Below, piece by piece: positions 9,308-18,150 of a stretch of DNA of 64,000 bases. The position numbers and the translations under genes are program-made. The stretch's first letter is position 1. Every line of letters starts with the position of its first letter. The DNA lies in contig JAOGYN010000004.1 in the NCBI GenBank assembly GCA_028112705.1, positions 110,031 to 174,030 on the forward strand. The letters are read 5' to 3'. The stretch comes from GCA-002712045 sp028112705 (GTDB lineage Bacteria > Pseudomonadota > Alphaproteobacteria > Rhodobacterales > Rhodobacteraceae). The notes under the pieces were generated by a model that worked only from the letters and a program-made list of their open reading frames with translations, searched no databases and was not told the DNA's origin.

Positions 9308-11089
9308 ATGACGATTCACAAAAAAATTACTGCATTGAGAAAATTACTAGAACAATATGGAATTGATGCTTTTCTAATCCCTAGAGCAGATGAGCATCAA
9401 AGTGAATATGTAGCGAAGTGCGATGAGCGCGTTCAGTATATTAGCGACTTTACCGGATCAGCTGGAACGGTATTAGTTACCAAAGATAAAGCTGCCCTCT
9501 TTACAGATGGACGTTACACCATCCAAGCCACTCGACAAATCGATGAAAAAATATTTGAACTATGCCATATCACTAAATATCCACTTGAACATTGGATATT
9601 AGAAAATTTAACCAATAAGCTGACAGTAGGTTTTGATCCAAGATTACATACCCCAAAGCAAATCAAGAATATAAGTAAAATAATTTCCAAAAAAAATATT
9701 ACACTTTTGCCGCTAGAAAATAATTTGCTAGACATGATCTGGCAAGAGCAACCCAAGCCACCAATGGGTAATGTCGTTCCACATAAATTAATTTATTCTG
9801 GAAAATCATCTAAAGACAAACGTGCGCTTGTTGCCAATTCATTAAATCAGATGAAGATAAATGCCATACTCATATCAGCACCAGAAAATTTATGTTGGGT
9901 TTTTAATTTAAGAGGAAATGATGTTCCTATGACGCCCGTAGCTTTTGGATATGCTATTATTGAAGAAAATGGGAATGCAAATCTATTTATGAAAACAGAG
10001 AAATTAAGTAATGCCATATTAATAGAAATTAAAAATGATAAAAATATTACGCTCAATGAACCTTCTCTTTTACCAGCCATTTTGAAGAAATTTTCTGGTA
10101 AAAAAATATTATTCGACGAGGAAACCGCAAATATTGCGCTTATCTTACAAGCAGAGCGTGCCTATATAAAACCCTACATTCAAACAGATCCAATTTATCT
10201 AATGAAAGCGCAAAAAAATGAAATAGAATTAAATGGCATTAGAGCCGCTCACTTGCGAGATAGTACTGCGGTAATTAAATTTATAAAATGGTTTCTAGAG
10301 TCTGACCCAGTTAATTTAAACGAATGGTCAGCGGCAATGCGCCTCCAATCGGAAAGAGAAAAATTAGGATTATATCAAGGGCCTAGCTTTCCTACAATTT
10401 CTGCAACTGAAAGAAACGCTGCTGAAGCACATTATCAGCTCAATAAAAATACAGCAAAGCAAATTTTGGATGGTCACCTTTTCCTATTTGATAGTGGTGG
10501 TCAATTTTTAGACGGCACAACTGATATAACGAGGGTTTTGGCAGTTGGTAACCCAACTACTGAAATGAAATTTAATTACACATTAGTTCTCAAAGGACAC
10601 ATTGCTATTCATCTGGCTCAATTCCCCAATGGAACTACTGGACAGCAGTTAGATCCGTTAGCTCGCCAATTTCTATGGTCAGAAGGATTAGACTATGATC
10701 ATGGAACCGGGCATGGCGTTGGCCACTACCTCTCAGTCCATGAGGGGCCTCAGCGTATATCCAAGACATCAAACATTCCGCTAGAAATTGGTATGATCTT
10801 ATCAAATGAACCAGGTTTTTATAAAGAAAATTCTTATGGAATTAGAATCGAAAATCTTATGATCGTTCAGGAAATACAAAAATTATCGCTTAATCCCACA
10901 AAATCAATCTATGGGTTTGAAACTCTAAGCTTCGTCCCTTATGACACCCGTTTAATAAACAAAGAGCAATTAGAAGAGCGAGAAATCAATTGGATAAATA
11001 GCTATCATTCAGAAATTATAGAAAAAATTACGCCACTACTAGACTTAAAGCACAAAAAATTCCTTCAATCTATTGCAACAATGATATGA
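9308..11089 (+). CDS. pepP: Xaa-Pro aminopeptidase (M24B)
   Basis: Metallopeptidase removing N-terminal residues linked to proline; cytoplasmic. The 593-residue length and two creatinase-like N-terminal domains match the long aminopeptidase P form. The C-terminal pita-bread domain shows the metal ligands in order: FDSGGQFLDGTTDITR (two Asp), HGTGHGVGHYLSVHEGP (His), LSNEPGFY (Glu) and GIRIENL (Glu). The ATG at 9308 sits correctly after AGGTGGA; the in-frame GTG at 9299 falls inside that ribosome-binding site and is rejected. It ends 11 bases before the convergent hpa operon. Confidence 0.93.
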   Translation: MTIHKKITALRKLLEQYGIDAFLIPRADEHQSEYVAKCDERVQYISDFTGSAGTVLVTKDKAALFTDGRYTIQATRQIDEKIFELCHITKYPLEHWILENLTNKLTVGFDPRLHTPKQIKNISKIISKKNITLLPLENNLLDMIWQEQPKPPMGNVVPHKLIYSGKSSKDKRALVANSLNQMKINAILISAPENLCWVFNLRGNDVPMTPVAFGYAIIEENGNANLFMKTEKLSNAILIEIKNDKNITLNEPSLLPAILKKFSGKKILFDEETANIALILQAERAYIKPYIQTDPIYLMKAQKNEIELNGIRAAHLRDSTAVIKFIKWFLESDPVNLNEWSAAMRLQSEREKLGLYQGPSFPTISATERNAAEAHYQLNKNTAKQILDGHLFLFDSGGQFLDGTTDITRVLAVGNPTTEMKFNYTLVLKGHIAIHLAQFPNGTTGQQLDPLARQFLWSEGLDYDHGTGHGVGHYLSVHEGPQRISKTSNIPLEIGMILSNEPGFYKENSYGIRIENLMIVQEIQKLSLNPTKSIYGFETLSFVPYDTRLINKEQLEEREINWINSYHSEIIEKITPLLDLKHKKFLQSIATMI

Positions 11090-11099
11090 AAATAAAATT

Positions 11100-11897
11100 C
11101 TATTCAAAGTTTAAATTAACTGAACCAAAGTCAGAAAAATCAGCTAAAATACTAGTCCCTGACGGACATTCGATTGGACGAATGAATGATCCTGATAGCA
11201 CAACATCACCTTTTCTAATCTTCTGATCATATTTTCCTAACCGTTCCGCTAACCAAGCAATTCCCATAACTGGATCATTAAGGACTCCAGCGCCTAAACC
11301 AGTTTCTTCCACTTCGCCATCCCTTGAAACAATTGCTCCTACCCACCTTAAATCAATATCTTCTGGATCGTGCCTTTTATTACCTAAAACTATTCCAGCG
11401 TTTGCCGCATTATCTGAGATAGTATCAAATACAATTCTAGTTTTTCCAGTCTTAGGATCAGATCGTAGAACTCTAGTATCAAGGATTTCTATTGACGGGC
11501 ATACATACTCTGTTGCGGACAAAACATCCAAGCGCGAAGCTTTTCCACTTAGATCAGACTTCATTACAAATGCAATTTCAGCCTCAATACGTGGTTGAAT
11601 AAATCGATTGGCAGGAATAGTTGATCCATTTTCGAAAACCATATCAGACAAGAGAACACCGCTATCTGGAGTATTAATGTTTAATGCGTTTTGCATCGCT
11701 TTTGAAGTCAATCCAATTTTCCAGCCAATTACTTCATTCCCAGCTAAAATTTTATTATTAACAAGTAAAGATTGGATCGCATATGAATCAGCCATATCAA
11801 TTTTAGGGTATTTTAAGGATAAAAGCCCAATTTGCTTCCTATTATCATCTGCTTCAAATAAAGCCTTTGCCGCTTCAGCATGCTCGTCAGGTGTCAT
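11100..11897 (-). CDS. hpaH: 2-oxo-hept-4-ene-1,7-dioate hydratase
   Basis: Hydrates 2-oxohept-4-ene-1,7-dioate in homoprotocatechuate meta-cleavage, giving the substrate of the HpaI aldolase. The 265-residue protein belongs to the hydratase/decarboxylase branch of the FAH fold. It shows IGWKIGLTSKAMQ, the metal-site segment PRIEAEIAFVM and FDTISDNAANAG. It is the last gene of hpaFEDGH and overlaps hpaG by 4 bases. No hpaI follows; the next gene is the convergent peptidase. Assignment against the related catechol-pathway hydratase rests mainly on the neighbouring genes. Confidence 0.88.
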   Translation of the reverse strand: MTPDEHAEAAKALFEADDNRKQIGLLSLKYPKIDMADSYAIQSLLVNNKILAGNEVIGWKIGLTSKAMQNALNINTPDSGVLLSDMVFENGSTIPANRFIQPRIEAEIAFVMKSDLSGKASRLDVLSATEYVCPSIEILDTRVLRSDPKTGKTRIVFDTISDNAANAGIVLGNKRHDPEDIDLRWVGAIVSRDGEVEETGLGAGVLNDPVMGIAWLAERLGKYDQKIRKGDVVLSGSFIRPIECPSGTSILADFSDFGSVNLNFE

Positions 11898-12751
11898 ACT
11901 TCATCCTTAACGTCATTCTTCAAAATCCCAATTCCACTAGCCTCAACCTCAACCACATCACCAGATTTTAGCCATTTTGGCGGGTCAAAACGAGCACCAG
12001 CACCAGTAGGTGTTCCGGTGATAATCACATCACCAGGAACTAATGTTACAAATGTACTTATGTAATTAATTATATAATCAAACGAGAATATCATACGATC
12101 AGTATTATCCTTCTGACGAACTTCGCCATTTACTCTCGTTATGAGTTCGATATTCTTCAATTGTTCTTTAGATTTAAATGGAATTATCCACGGCCCAATT
12201 GCACCTGAACTCTCGAAATTCTTACCTTGTGTAACATTAAATTTAGCATGGCGCACCCAATCACGTATAGTACCCTCATTACTCAATGATAGAGCTGCAA
12301 TGTGGTCTAAAGCATTTTCTCGAGCAATATGCCGACCCTCTTTACCTATTATTAAAACAACTTCACCCTCATAATCTAACTGATCAGAAATTTTAGGTTT
12401 GATAATTGAGCACTTGTGACCAACAAAAGTTTTTGCAAATCTTATAAATAATGATGGATAAGTAGGTGCAGCTTTTCCGTCCTTATATTCGGCATTTCGA
12501 TCTGGATAGTTCACACCTACACAAATAATTTTTTCTGGTCTAGTTATTGGTATTTCATAAATTATATCTTCATCTTTATGTGTTAGAGACATTCCCTCAC
12601 TGGCTAGTTCGAGGCTATTTAAACCATTATTTTCGATGACCTCTCTCAATGTTGGCCAATTTGGAAATTCAGGGGATAGAGCAATCATACCTCCCAAAAT
12701 TTTAGCTCCATAAAAAGTTTTGTTATTTATTCTATAAGTTGCAAATTTCAT
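11894..12751 (-). CDS. hpaG: FAH-family 5-oxopent-3-ene-1,2,5-tricarboxylate decarboxylase/isomerase, single-domain
   Basis: Fumarylacetoacetate hydrolase fold enzyme, 285 residues, with metal-site motif LDYEGEVVLIIGKEGRHI and the family's GDVIITGTPTGAGAR. In the hpa pathway, HpaG decarboxylates and isomerises the ring-fission product before hydration. E. coli HpaG is about 430 residues with two FAH halves, whereas this one has a single half. It may therefore work as a homodimer or perform only one of the two steps. It lies between hpaD (1-base gap) and hpaH (4-base overlap). A related 272-residue FAH protein is encoded at 58580-59398. Confidence 0.82.
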   Translation of the reverse strand: MKFATYRINNKTFYGAKILGGMIALSPEFPNWPTLREVIENNGLNSLELASEGMSLTHKDEDIIYEIPITRPEKIICVGVNYPDRNAEYKDGKAAPTYPSLFIRFAKTFVGHKCSIIKPKISDQLDYEGEVVLIIGKEGRHIARENALDHIAALSLSNEGTIRDWVRHAKFNVTQGKNFESSGAIGPWIIPFKSKEQLKNIELITRVNGEVRQKDNTDRMIFSFDYIINYISTFVTLVPGDVIITGTPTGAGARFDPPKWLKSGDVVEVEASGIGILKNDVKDEV

Positions 12752-12752
12752 A

Positions 12753-13739
12753 TTAATGGTCCGGTGCTATAATTGGTTGTGCTTTAAGATCAGCAGAACG
12801 CACTGATATATCTTCAAAATGTGACCCTTTTTCAAACCAGGAACGTGGAGCTGGCGCTCCCCATAAAGTTTGCCTTTGAGGGTCTGTTAAACTCCATCTG
12901 ATTGCCTCATGATCTGGATCAATAGTTTGATAATCAGAACAGTAAATTTCTATTCGATGCCCATCAGGATCAAAAATATATAAGAAAAATGCATTAGAAA
13001 TACCGTGCCTACCTGGCCCTCTTTCAATATTGTCAACATATCCAGTGGATGCCATCAAATCCAATAAATCTATAATGTTAAGAGGTGTTGGTACCCAAAA
13101 TCCTACATGATGCATCCTTGGGCCAGTACCGTTTGTAAAAGCGATATCATGAACACCACCTTTTCTGTGTAACCAAGCTGCCCATACCGATCCACTTTCA
13201 TCATCCTCAGTATACTCAGTGACCCTAAAACCGAAATCATTATAAAAATTTAAACTGCTATCTACATTTGGGGAAAAACAATTAAAGTGATCAATTCTTA
13301 AAGGCTTAACGCCTTTATAAAGATTGTATTGTTGATGTATCGTCTCCAACCTATCCATTTTATAATAAAACTCTATAGGAATTCCATTATTATCAGATGT
13401 TAGCAAGGTTCGACCTTGATAAGGTCTTTTTATCCAACTCGTCTTGCACCCTTTACTTATAAAATATATTTCTGCCCTATCGAGGTCTTTTTCTGAGAAT
13501 ACTTTGAAACCTAAGACTTTTACATCAGCGTTCTCACTTTCTCGTAAGATAACACTGTGATGACCGCGCTCTTCCATTGCTCTCAAATAAACAATTTTTT
13601 CGTCTTCATCTGTAATCTGTAATCCCAAAATTTCCGAATAAAACTTTTTAGATGCATCAAGATTTTTAACACCATACTCTATATGACTAATTCGTAAGGT
13701 ATCAAAGGGTGGATATAAAACTGGTTTTGGAATTGGCAA
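12753..13739 (-). CDS. hpaD: 3,4-dihydroxyphenylacetate 2,3-dioxygenase, VOC (type I extradiol) class
   Basis: Opens the ring of homoprotocatechuate next to the hydroxyls, giving 5-carboxymethyl-2-hydroxymuconate semialdehyde. The 328 residues form two vicinal-oxygen-chelate modules. Likely iron/manganese ligands in the second module are His 151 (RIDHFNCF), a His at 210-211 (MHHVGFWV) and Glu 264 (HRIEIYCSDY). The C-terminal DPQRQTLWGAPAPRSWFEKG resembles the Gram-positive-type HPCD enzymes rather than the LigB-type HpaD of E. coli. Gaps of 1 base separate it from hpaE and hpaG, so translation is probably coupled. Confidence 0.92.
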   Translation of the reverse strand: MPIPKPVLYPPFDTLRISHIEYGVKNLDASKKFYSEILGLQITDEDEKIVYLRAMEERGHHSVILRESENADVKVLGFKVFSEKDLDRAEIYFISKGCKTSWIKRPYQGRTLLTSDNNGIPIEFYYKMDRLETIHQQYNLYKGVKPLRIDHFNCFSPNVDSSLNFYNDFGFRVTEYTEDDESGSVWAAWLHRKGGVHDIAFTNGTGPRMHHVGFWVPTPLNIIDLLDLMASTGYVDNIERGPGRHGISNAFFLYIFDPDGHRIEIYCSDYQTIDPDHEAIRWSLTDPQRQTLWGAPAPRSWFEKGSHFEDISVRSADLKAQPIIAPDH

Positions 13740-13740
13740 A

Positions 13741-15255
13741 CTACCCTCCTAATTTCGTAATTTTATGTTCTGTTATGGCAAAACTTATATTTTTTGTTTC
13801 CATGTAAAAATCAAAAGACCAATCGCCCCCATCTCTTCCAATACCGGAAGATTTAACGCCACCAAAGGGCGTGGGAAGATGACGAACATTCTCAGAATTT
13901 ACCCATATCATGCCAGCTTCCATTGATTGACTAAATTGGAATGCTCGGGTGACATTATTTGTCCAAAGATAACCAGCTAACCCATAATCTGTTTCATTGG
14001 CTATCTCTAAAGCTTCTTGCTCTGAATTGAAGGGAATTACCACAAGTACAGGTCCAAATATTTCTTCCTTTGCTATGCGCATATCTCGAGTAACGTCTGT
14101 AAAGATTGTTGGAGCAATGTACGGCCCTCCACCAGGGCCATCAACAGGCCCACCAGTTAACAAGGTTGCACCTTCTTTTTGACCAATTTCAAAATACTTC
14201 TTAACCTTTTCTTCATGAATTGGATGTATTAATGGTCCCACAGTTGTATCTGGATCTAAGGGATGACCAACTTTTATTCTTTCTGCTTTTTTAAGTATCA
14301 TTTGAACAAATTTTTCTCGCACCGATTCTTGCACCAACAATCTTGAAGACGATGTACATCTCTCACCATTCAATGAATAAATCATGAATACCACGGCATC
14401 AGCTGCTCGCTCTAAATCAGCATCTTCAAACACAACAACAGCATTTTTTCCACCTAATTCAAAATGTACTCTTTTTAGAGTATCAGAGCCCTGTTTCATT
14501 ATCATTGAACCCGTTGCGCTTTCTCCAACAAAAGAAATTGCCTTAATATCAGGATGTTCAGTAATAAGTTTACCAGCTTCTTCACCATATCCATTTATAG
14601 TGTTCCAAACACCCTTAGGTAAACCTGCAGCTTCTGCTATTTCTATTAAAATTTTTGCTGTCAAAGGGGAAAATTCGGCTGGTTTATGAACGACTGTACA
14701 TCCCGCCGCTAAAGCAGGAGCTATTTTCCAAGTTGATAACATAAATGGGGTGTTCCATGGTGTTATTATTCCCACTGGCCCTATTGGATATCGCATAGTC
14801 ATATTTGTTTGTGAATTAGTAAATGTAGATTCTCCATCTTTTCCATAAGGAGCTTGATCTGCAAAAAACCTAAAATTTGCAGCACCTCTCAGCGCAGCCT
14901 TAGACATAAACCTTAAAGATTGGCCTGTATCAACTGATTCAATTAATGCTATTTCATCAGCTCTACTTTCAATGGCATCAGCAATAGCATGCAAAATCTT
15001 TTTTCTGTCTTGACCTGTCATTGAAGACCATTCTGAAAACGCTTTTTTTGCAGCTTCTACGGCTAAATCAACATCTTCCAAACGACTCCTAGAAACATTA
15101 CAAATTACCTTAAGATCGATGGGGGAAATATTTTCAAAAGTTTCGCCTGCCAAAGCAGGCTCACTTTTCCCATTAATATGATTTAAAACTCCTATCTCAT
15201 TGAATTTTTGTAAAAAAAATGATGCTTTTTTCTTATTCTTTTCTAATTCTGACAT
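13741..15255 (-). CDS. hpaE: 5-carboxymethyl-2-hydroxymuconate semialdehyde dehydrogenase
   Basis: NAD-dependent aldehyde dehydrogenase oxidising the ring-cleavage product of HpaD. The 504-residue protein has the ALDH catalytic Glu in FELGGKNAVVV, the catalytic Cys in NGERCTSSSRL, and the TPWNTPFMLSTWKIAPALAA segment. An N-terminal extension of about 30 residues precedes the usual ALDH core. Its place between hpaF and hpaD fixes the pathway role, since ALDH sequence alone would not. It starts at the ATG at 15255. Confidence 0.92.
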   Translation of the reverse strand: MSELEKNKKKASFFLQKFNEIGVLNHINGKSEPALAGETFENISPIDLKVICNVSRSRLEDVDLAVEAAKKAFSEWSSMTGQDRKKILHAIADAIESRADEIALIESVDTGQSLRFMSKAALRGAANFRFFADQAPYGKDGESTFTNSQTNMTMRYPIGPVGIITPWNTPFMLSTWKIAPALAAGCTVVHKPAEFSPLTAKILIEIAEAAGLPKGVWNTINGYGEEAGKLITEHPDIKAISFVGESATGSMIMKQGSDTLKRVHFELGGKNAVVVFEDADLERAADAVVFMIYSLNGERCTSSSRLLVQESVREKFVQMILKKAERIKVGHPLDPDTTVGPLIHPIHEEKVKKYFEIGQKEGATLLTGGPVDGPGGGPYIAPTIFTDVTRDMRIAKEEIFGPVLVVIPFNSEQEALEIANETDYGLAGYLWTNNVTRAFQFSQSMEAGMIWVNSENVRHLPTPFGGVKSSGIGRDGGDWSFDFYMETKNISFAITEHKITKLGG

Positions 15256-15281
15256 GCTATTTTACTCTATCTCCATCCCGA

Positions 15282-15671
15282 CTATTGATTTTCAGAAAGC
15301 CTCTTATGAATTGGATTAATTTTCCAACTCATCTCTGGATCTATCTCTACAATTTCTAATGCTAATGCTAAAAACCCTGTCCTTAATAACTTTTCTACTT
15401 TCAATTCTAATCTAGACATTAATACCTTGCCGGTATTTTCTTTCATCTCAGCACTTCGACCAGTACCAATGCGCAGAACCATGTCTATAAATCCATTGTT
15501 TGCATGTCCATCCGCTACCGAATAAAATTGGATGGAATGCGCCTTAACTCGAACACCCGCCTTTGGGAAAATACCCTGCTCATGCATCGCAAGTCTTAGA
15601 GAATCACAAAGGTCATTAAAATCTAAGTGATTTTTTAAATTTGCGGAGTATTGTAACGTTAGGTATGCCAA
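15282..15671 (-). CDS. hpaF: 5-carboxymethyl-2-hydroxymuconate Δ-isomerase
   Basis: Tautomerase-superfamily enzyme acting after HpaE. It matches E. coli HpaF over its length: LTLQYSANL, GIFPKAGVRVKAHS, VADGHANNGFIDMVLRIGTGRS, LALALEIVEIDP and the C-terminal NPIHKRL. I chose the TTG at 15671, which gives 129 residues against about 126 in E. coli and leaves the palindrome at 15688-15701 upstream. With that start the protein reads M-A-Y-L-T-L-Q, so Ala stands where the family has its catalytic Pro-1. Longer starts at 15695 or 15719 are possible; 15719 would overlap the hpaR start. Activity is therefore uncertain. Confidence 0.82.
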   Translation of the reverse strand: MAYLTLQYSANLKNHLDFNDLCDSLRLAMHEQGIFPKAGVRVKAHSIQFYSVADGHANNGFIDMVLRIGTGRSAEMKENTGKVLMSRLELKVEKLLRTGFLALALEIVEIDPEMSWKINPIHKRLSENQ

Positions 15672-15687
15672 AGCTTGCTCTTTTTTC

Positions 15688-15701
15688 TTTAACATGTTAA
15701 A
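15688..15701. promoter_or_regulatory. Perfect 14-bp palindrome, candidate HpaR operator
   Basis: TTTAACATGTTAAA is exactly self-complementary. It lies between the divergent hpaR (ATG at 15728) and hpaF (TTG at 15671) genes, in a spacer of only 56 bases that must hold both promoters. MarR-family dimers such as HpaR bind short palindromes in their own divergent promoter regions, so this is the natural candidate site. Function is inferred from position and symmetry only. Confidence 0.6.
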
Positions 15702-15727
15702 TAAATTCATCAATGTCAAGGATCATC

Positions 15728-16171
15728 ATGAAAAATAAAGAAGAAATAAATCGCTCTCTGGCCATTACTCTTTTAAGAAGCCGGGAAGCTGTCATGGACC
15801 GTTTTCGACCTATGTTAGCTTCAGCAAAAATAACTGAACAGCAGTGGAGGGTGCTCAGGGGCCTTAGTGAACATGGAGAAGTTGAAGCAGGTAAATTAGC
15901 ATATATTGCTTGCATTTTGCCGCAAAGTTTAAGCCGAATTACTAGAAATTTTGAAAAGAAACATCTCATTTTCATGAAAAATGATCCCAGTGATGCTCGA
16001 AAAATATTATTATCCTTGACTGATAAAGGAAAAATATTGATGAGCAGAGCAACAATCGATAGCAAAGAAATATACTCACAACTAATAGAAGATTTTGGTA
16101 GAGAAAATTTGGAACAATTATTAGAAAAGTTAAACTTACTACAATCTTCGTTAAATTTAAAATCTAGATAG
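15728..16171 (+). CDS. hpaR: MarR-family repressor of homoprotocatechuate degradation
   Basis: Winged-helix dimeric regulator, 147 residues. It is close to E. coli HpaR in several stretches: LAITLLRSREAVMDRFRPML, TEQQWRVLRGL, LAYIACILPQSLSRI and SDARKILLSLTDKGK. Family members repress the hpa operon and release DNA when the aromatic substrate is present. The ATG at 15728 follows AAGGA; the in-frame ATG at 15713 lacks a good ribosome-binding site. It is divergent from hpaF, as in known hpa clusters, which supports local autoregulation. Convergent with recO, 3 bases apart. Confidence 0.93.
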   Translation: MKNKEEINRSLAITLLRSREAVMDRFRPMLASAKITEQQWRVLRGLSEHGEVEAGKLAYIACILPQSLSRITRNFEKKHLIFMKNDPSDARKILLSLTDKGKILMSRATIDSKEIYSQLIEDFGRENLEQLLEKLNLLQSSLNLKSR

Positions 16172-16174
16172 AGC

Positions 16175-16894
16175 TTATATTTTATTCAATAACTCTATGA
16201 ACCTTCCACGAGCAGCTGGCATTTTTCTATTACCTAATGCTGGCGCAACTTTATTTTCAAGAAAATACCCAGTAACCGTCAATCCTTGAATCGTATCCGC
16301 CATATTATCACCAAAACCTAAAAGGCTCTTTGGCAAAGGCAGCAATCTTTTAGACCAGCCCCCAGCGCCATCTGTACTAACTGCACTGCCTGATTTGGGC
16401 GAAATATAATTTAAATTATCATTAGACCCTGTCACAACACATTGAGAAAGATCTAACCCAAAACCTAACTCTTCAAGTAAAACCATTTCCCAATGCAAAT
16501 ATTCTGATAACCAATTGTTTTTAGATGTGAGTGAGTTCAATAAATCACGGGTATTCTTAAATAATTTTATATGGTTTTCTCGTTCAGGAAGTGTAAAATT
16601 TAACAAACTACATATTGAAGATAGACCAGATAATGCCAATCTATCCATCATTATTGTTGAGGCTCTGCTTTTGATCAATTCAACCGAAAAACTTCCTAAA
16701 TGCTCTTCTAAACGCGCTTTCCAATGTGCGTCCAAATCATTTCCAAGTTGAAGTATTGGGCTTAACCTTCGGGATGATCCCCCCCGAACGACCCCCAGAT
16801 GCCTTCCCCGGCTTTCAAAAAAAATCTCAACAATAACTGAACTTTCACCATGACGCCGAACACCAATTAATATTCCTTCTTCACGCCATTCCAT
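16175..16894 (-). CDS. recO: DNA repair protein RecO
   Basis: Recombination mediator that with RecR and RecF loads RecA onto SSB-coated single-stranded DNA. 239 residues, with the N-terminal OB-fold start MEWREEGILIGVRRHGE, the RGRHLGVVRGGSSRR segment and the family C-terminal stretch KLLPLPKSLLGFG-like (here KRLLPLPKSLLGF). It ends the era–DUF1491–recO run of the rnc cluster, 9 bases after DUF1491. recF is also in this window, at 48743-49852. Confidence 0.94.
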   Translation of the reverse strand: MEWREEGILIGVRRHGESSVIVEIFFESRGRHLGVVRGGSSRRLSPILQLGNDLDAHWKARLEEHLGSFSVELIKSRASTIMMDRLALSGLSSICSLLNFTLPERENHIKLFKNTRDLLNSLTSKNNWLSEYLHWEMVLLEELGFGLDLSQCVVTGSNDNLNYISPKSGSAVSTDGAGGWSKRLLPLPKSLLGFGDNMADTIQGLTVTGYFLENKVAPALGNRKMPAARGRFIELLNKI

Positions 16895-16903
16895 AATAAA
16901 AAT

Positions 16904-17236
16904 TTATCCTGATAAACCATCTTCGGCAAGCAAATGTCTTCCATCCCGATCCTCAACCTCAATCACCCAAAGATCTTGATCAATCTCTTTTTGCCTTAAC
17001 AAACTATTTTCAACTTCTGTGTCAACTCCAGAAACTAGCATATCCCAGTGCCATTTATCTAATTCAAAGTTATACCTTTTATAATAACTCGCAGCATATC
17101 CGTCCAATGTATTAATTTTGATAATCACAGCGCCAGAGATTTTATCTCCCTTTTTTGTTATAAAAGCAGGGATTTCTTTTAACCTTAGTCGTTTTAAATA
17201 AGCAGATATCCAAAATTCTGTGGTTAACCTGGTCAC
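16904..17236 (-). CDS. DUF1491 family protein
   Basis: Short conserved protein (110 residues) of unknown function, restricted as far as I know to Alphaproteobacteria. It shows the family pattern TEFWISAYLKRL near the start, DKISGAVIIKIN, and the C-terminal LWVIEVEDRDGRHLL. No membrane segment or cofactor motif is seen. It overlaps the end of era by 4 bases and precedes recO, its usual place, so a link to ribosome assembly or DNA repair is possible but unproven. Confidence 0.85.
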   Translation of the reverse strand: MTRLTTEFWISAYLKRLRLKEIPAFITKKGDKISGAVIIKINTLDGYAASYYKRYNFELDKWHWDMLVSGVDTEVENSLLRQKEIDQDLWVIEVEDRDGRHLLAEDGLSG

Positions 17237-18150
17237 AAATCACCATCGGAAAAGGTCAAACCCATCTCCGAGTAACGATCTTTTTCATCAAGCCATTTAG
17301 GTCTAACTTTCAATTGACAGAATAAATGAACTTTTTTTTCTAGGAAAGTCTCCATTTCCTTTCTAGCAGCTATATTTATTGATTTAATAGTAGAACCATT
17401 TGGACCTAAAATAATTCCTTTATGCCCATCTCTAGCCACATAAATTAATTGATCGATCTTTACTGACCCATCTGGTCGATCTTCCCAACCTTCGGTCTCA
17501 ACGGTCAACTGATATGGTAACTCTTGATGTAACCTGAGCGTTAATTTTTCTCTCATAATTTCTGCCATGATCGTCCTCAAAGGAAGATCAGCTATTTGAT
17601 CATCAGGATAAAGCCATTCTTCAATAGGTAATTTCCCAGCTAACCATTCTTTTAAATTATTTACTCCATGCCCTTTTTTTGCAGAGATTAAAAAAGTTTT
17701 TTCAAACTCATATTCCTCATTAATTTCCTTTGTCAATTTAAGCAATTCTTCCGATTTAACTCGATCTATTTTATTAATTGCCACAGCTACACTAACAGGA
17801 AAATCCTTAAACTCTCTTAATTTTTTTAGATTCTCTTTAACCCCACTAGTAACCCCTCTGTTTGCTTCTATAAGAAATACAATAACATCTGAGTCTACTG
17901 CACCACTCCAAGCTGCTTTTACCATCGCACGATCCAGCCGCCTTTTTGGTTGGAATAATCCTGGAGTATCTATAAAGATAATTTGACTATCACCCAAGAT
18001 CGAAACACCTCTAATTCTCCTTCGGGTTGTTTGAACCTTATGTGTAACTATAGAAATTTTTGTTCCAACCATATAATTTAATAGCGTTGACTTACCAGCA
18101 TTTGGTTCACCAAGTAATGCCACAAACCCACAAGATTTTTTATTATCCAT
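17233..18150 (-). CDS. era: GTPase Era
   Basis: Essential GTPase that binds the 3' end of 16S rRNA during 30S maturation. 305 residues: G1 motif GEPNAGKST near the N-terminus, G3 DTPGLF, G4 NKID, then the KH RNA-binding domain with KGIILGPNGSTIKSI. The protein overlaps rnc by 8 bases at its start and DUF1491 by 4 at its end, so the group is tightly coupled. Its RNA target is the same anti-Shine-Dalgarno region relevant to the arfB leader noted below. Confidence 0.97.
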   Translation of the reverse strand: MDNKKSCGFVALLGEPNAGKSTLLNYMVGTKISIVTHKVQTTRRRIRGVSILGDSQIIFIDTPGLFQPKRRLDRAMVKAAWSGAVDSDVIVFLIEANRGVTSGVKENLKKLREFKDFPVSVAVAINKIDRVKSEELLKLTKEINEEYEFEKTFLISAKKGHGVNNLKEWLAGKLPIEEWLYPDDQIADLPLRTIMAEIMREKLTLRLHQELPYQLTVETEGWEDRPDGSVKIDQLIYVARDGHKGIILGPNGSTIKSINIAARKEMETFLEKKVHLFCQLKVRPKWLDEKDRYSEMGLTFSDGDL

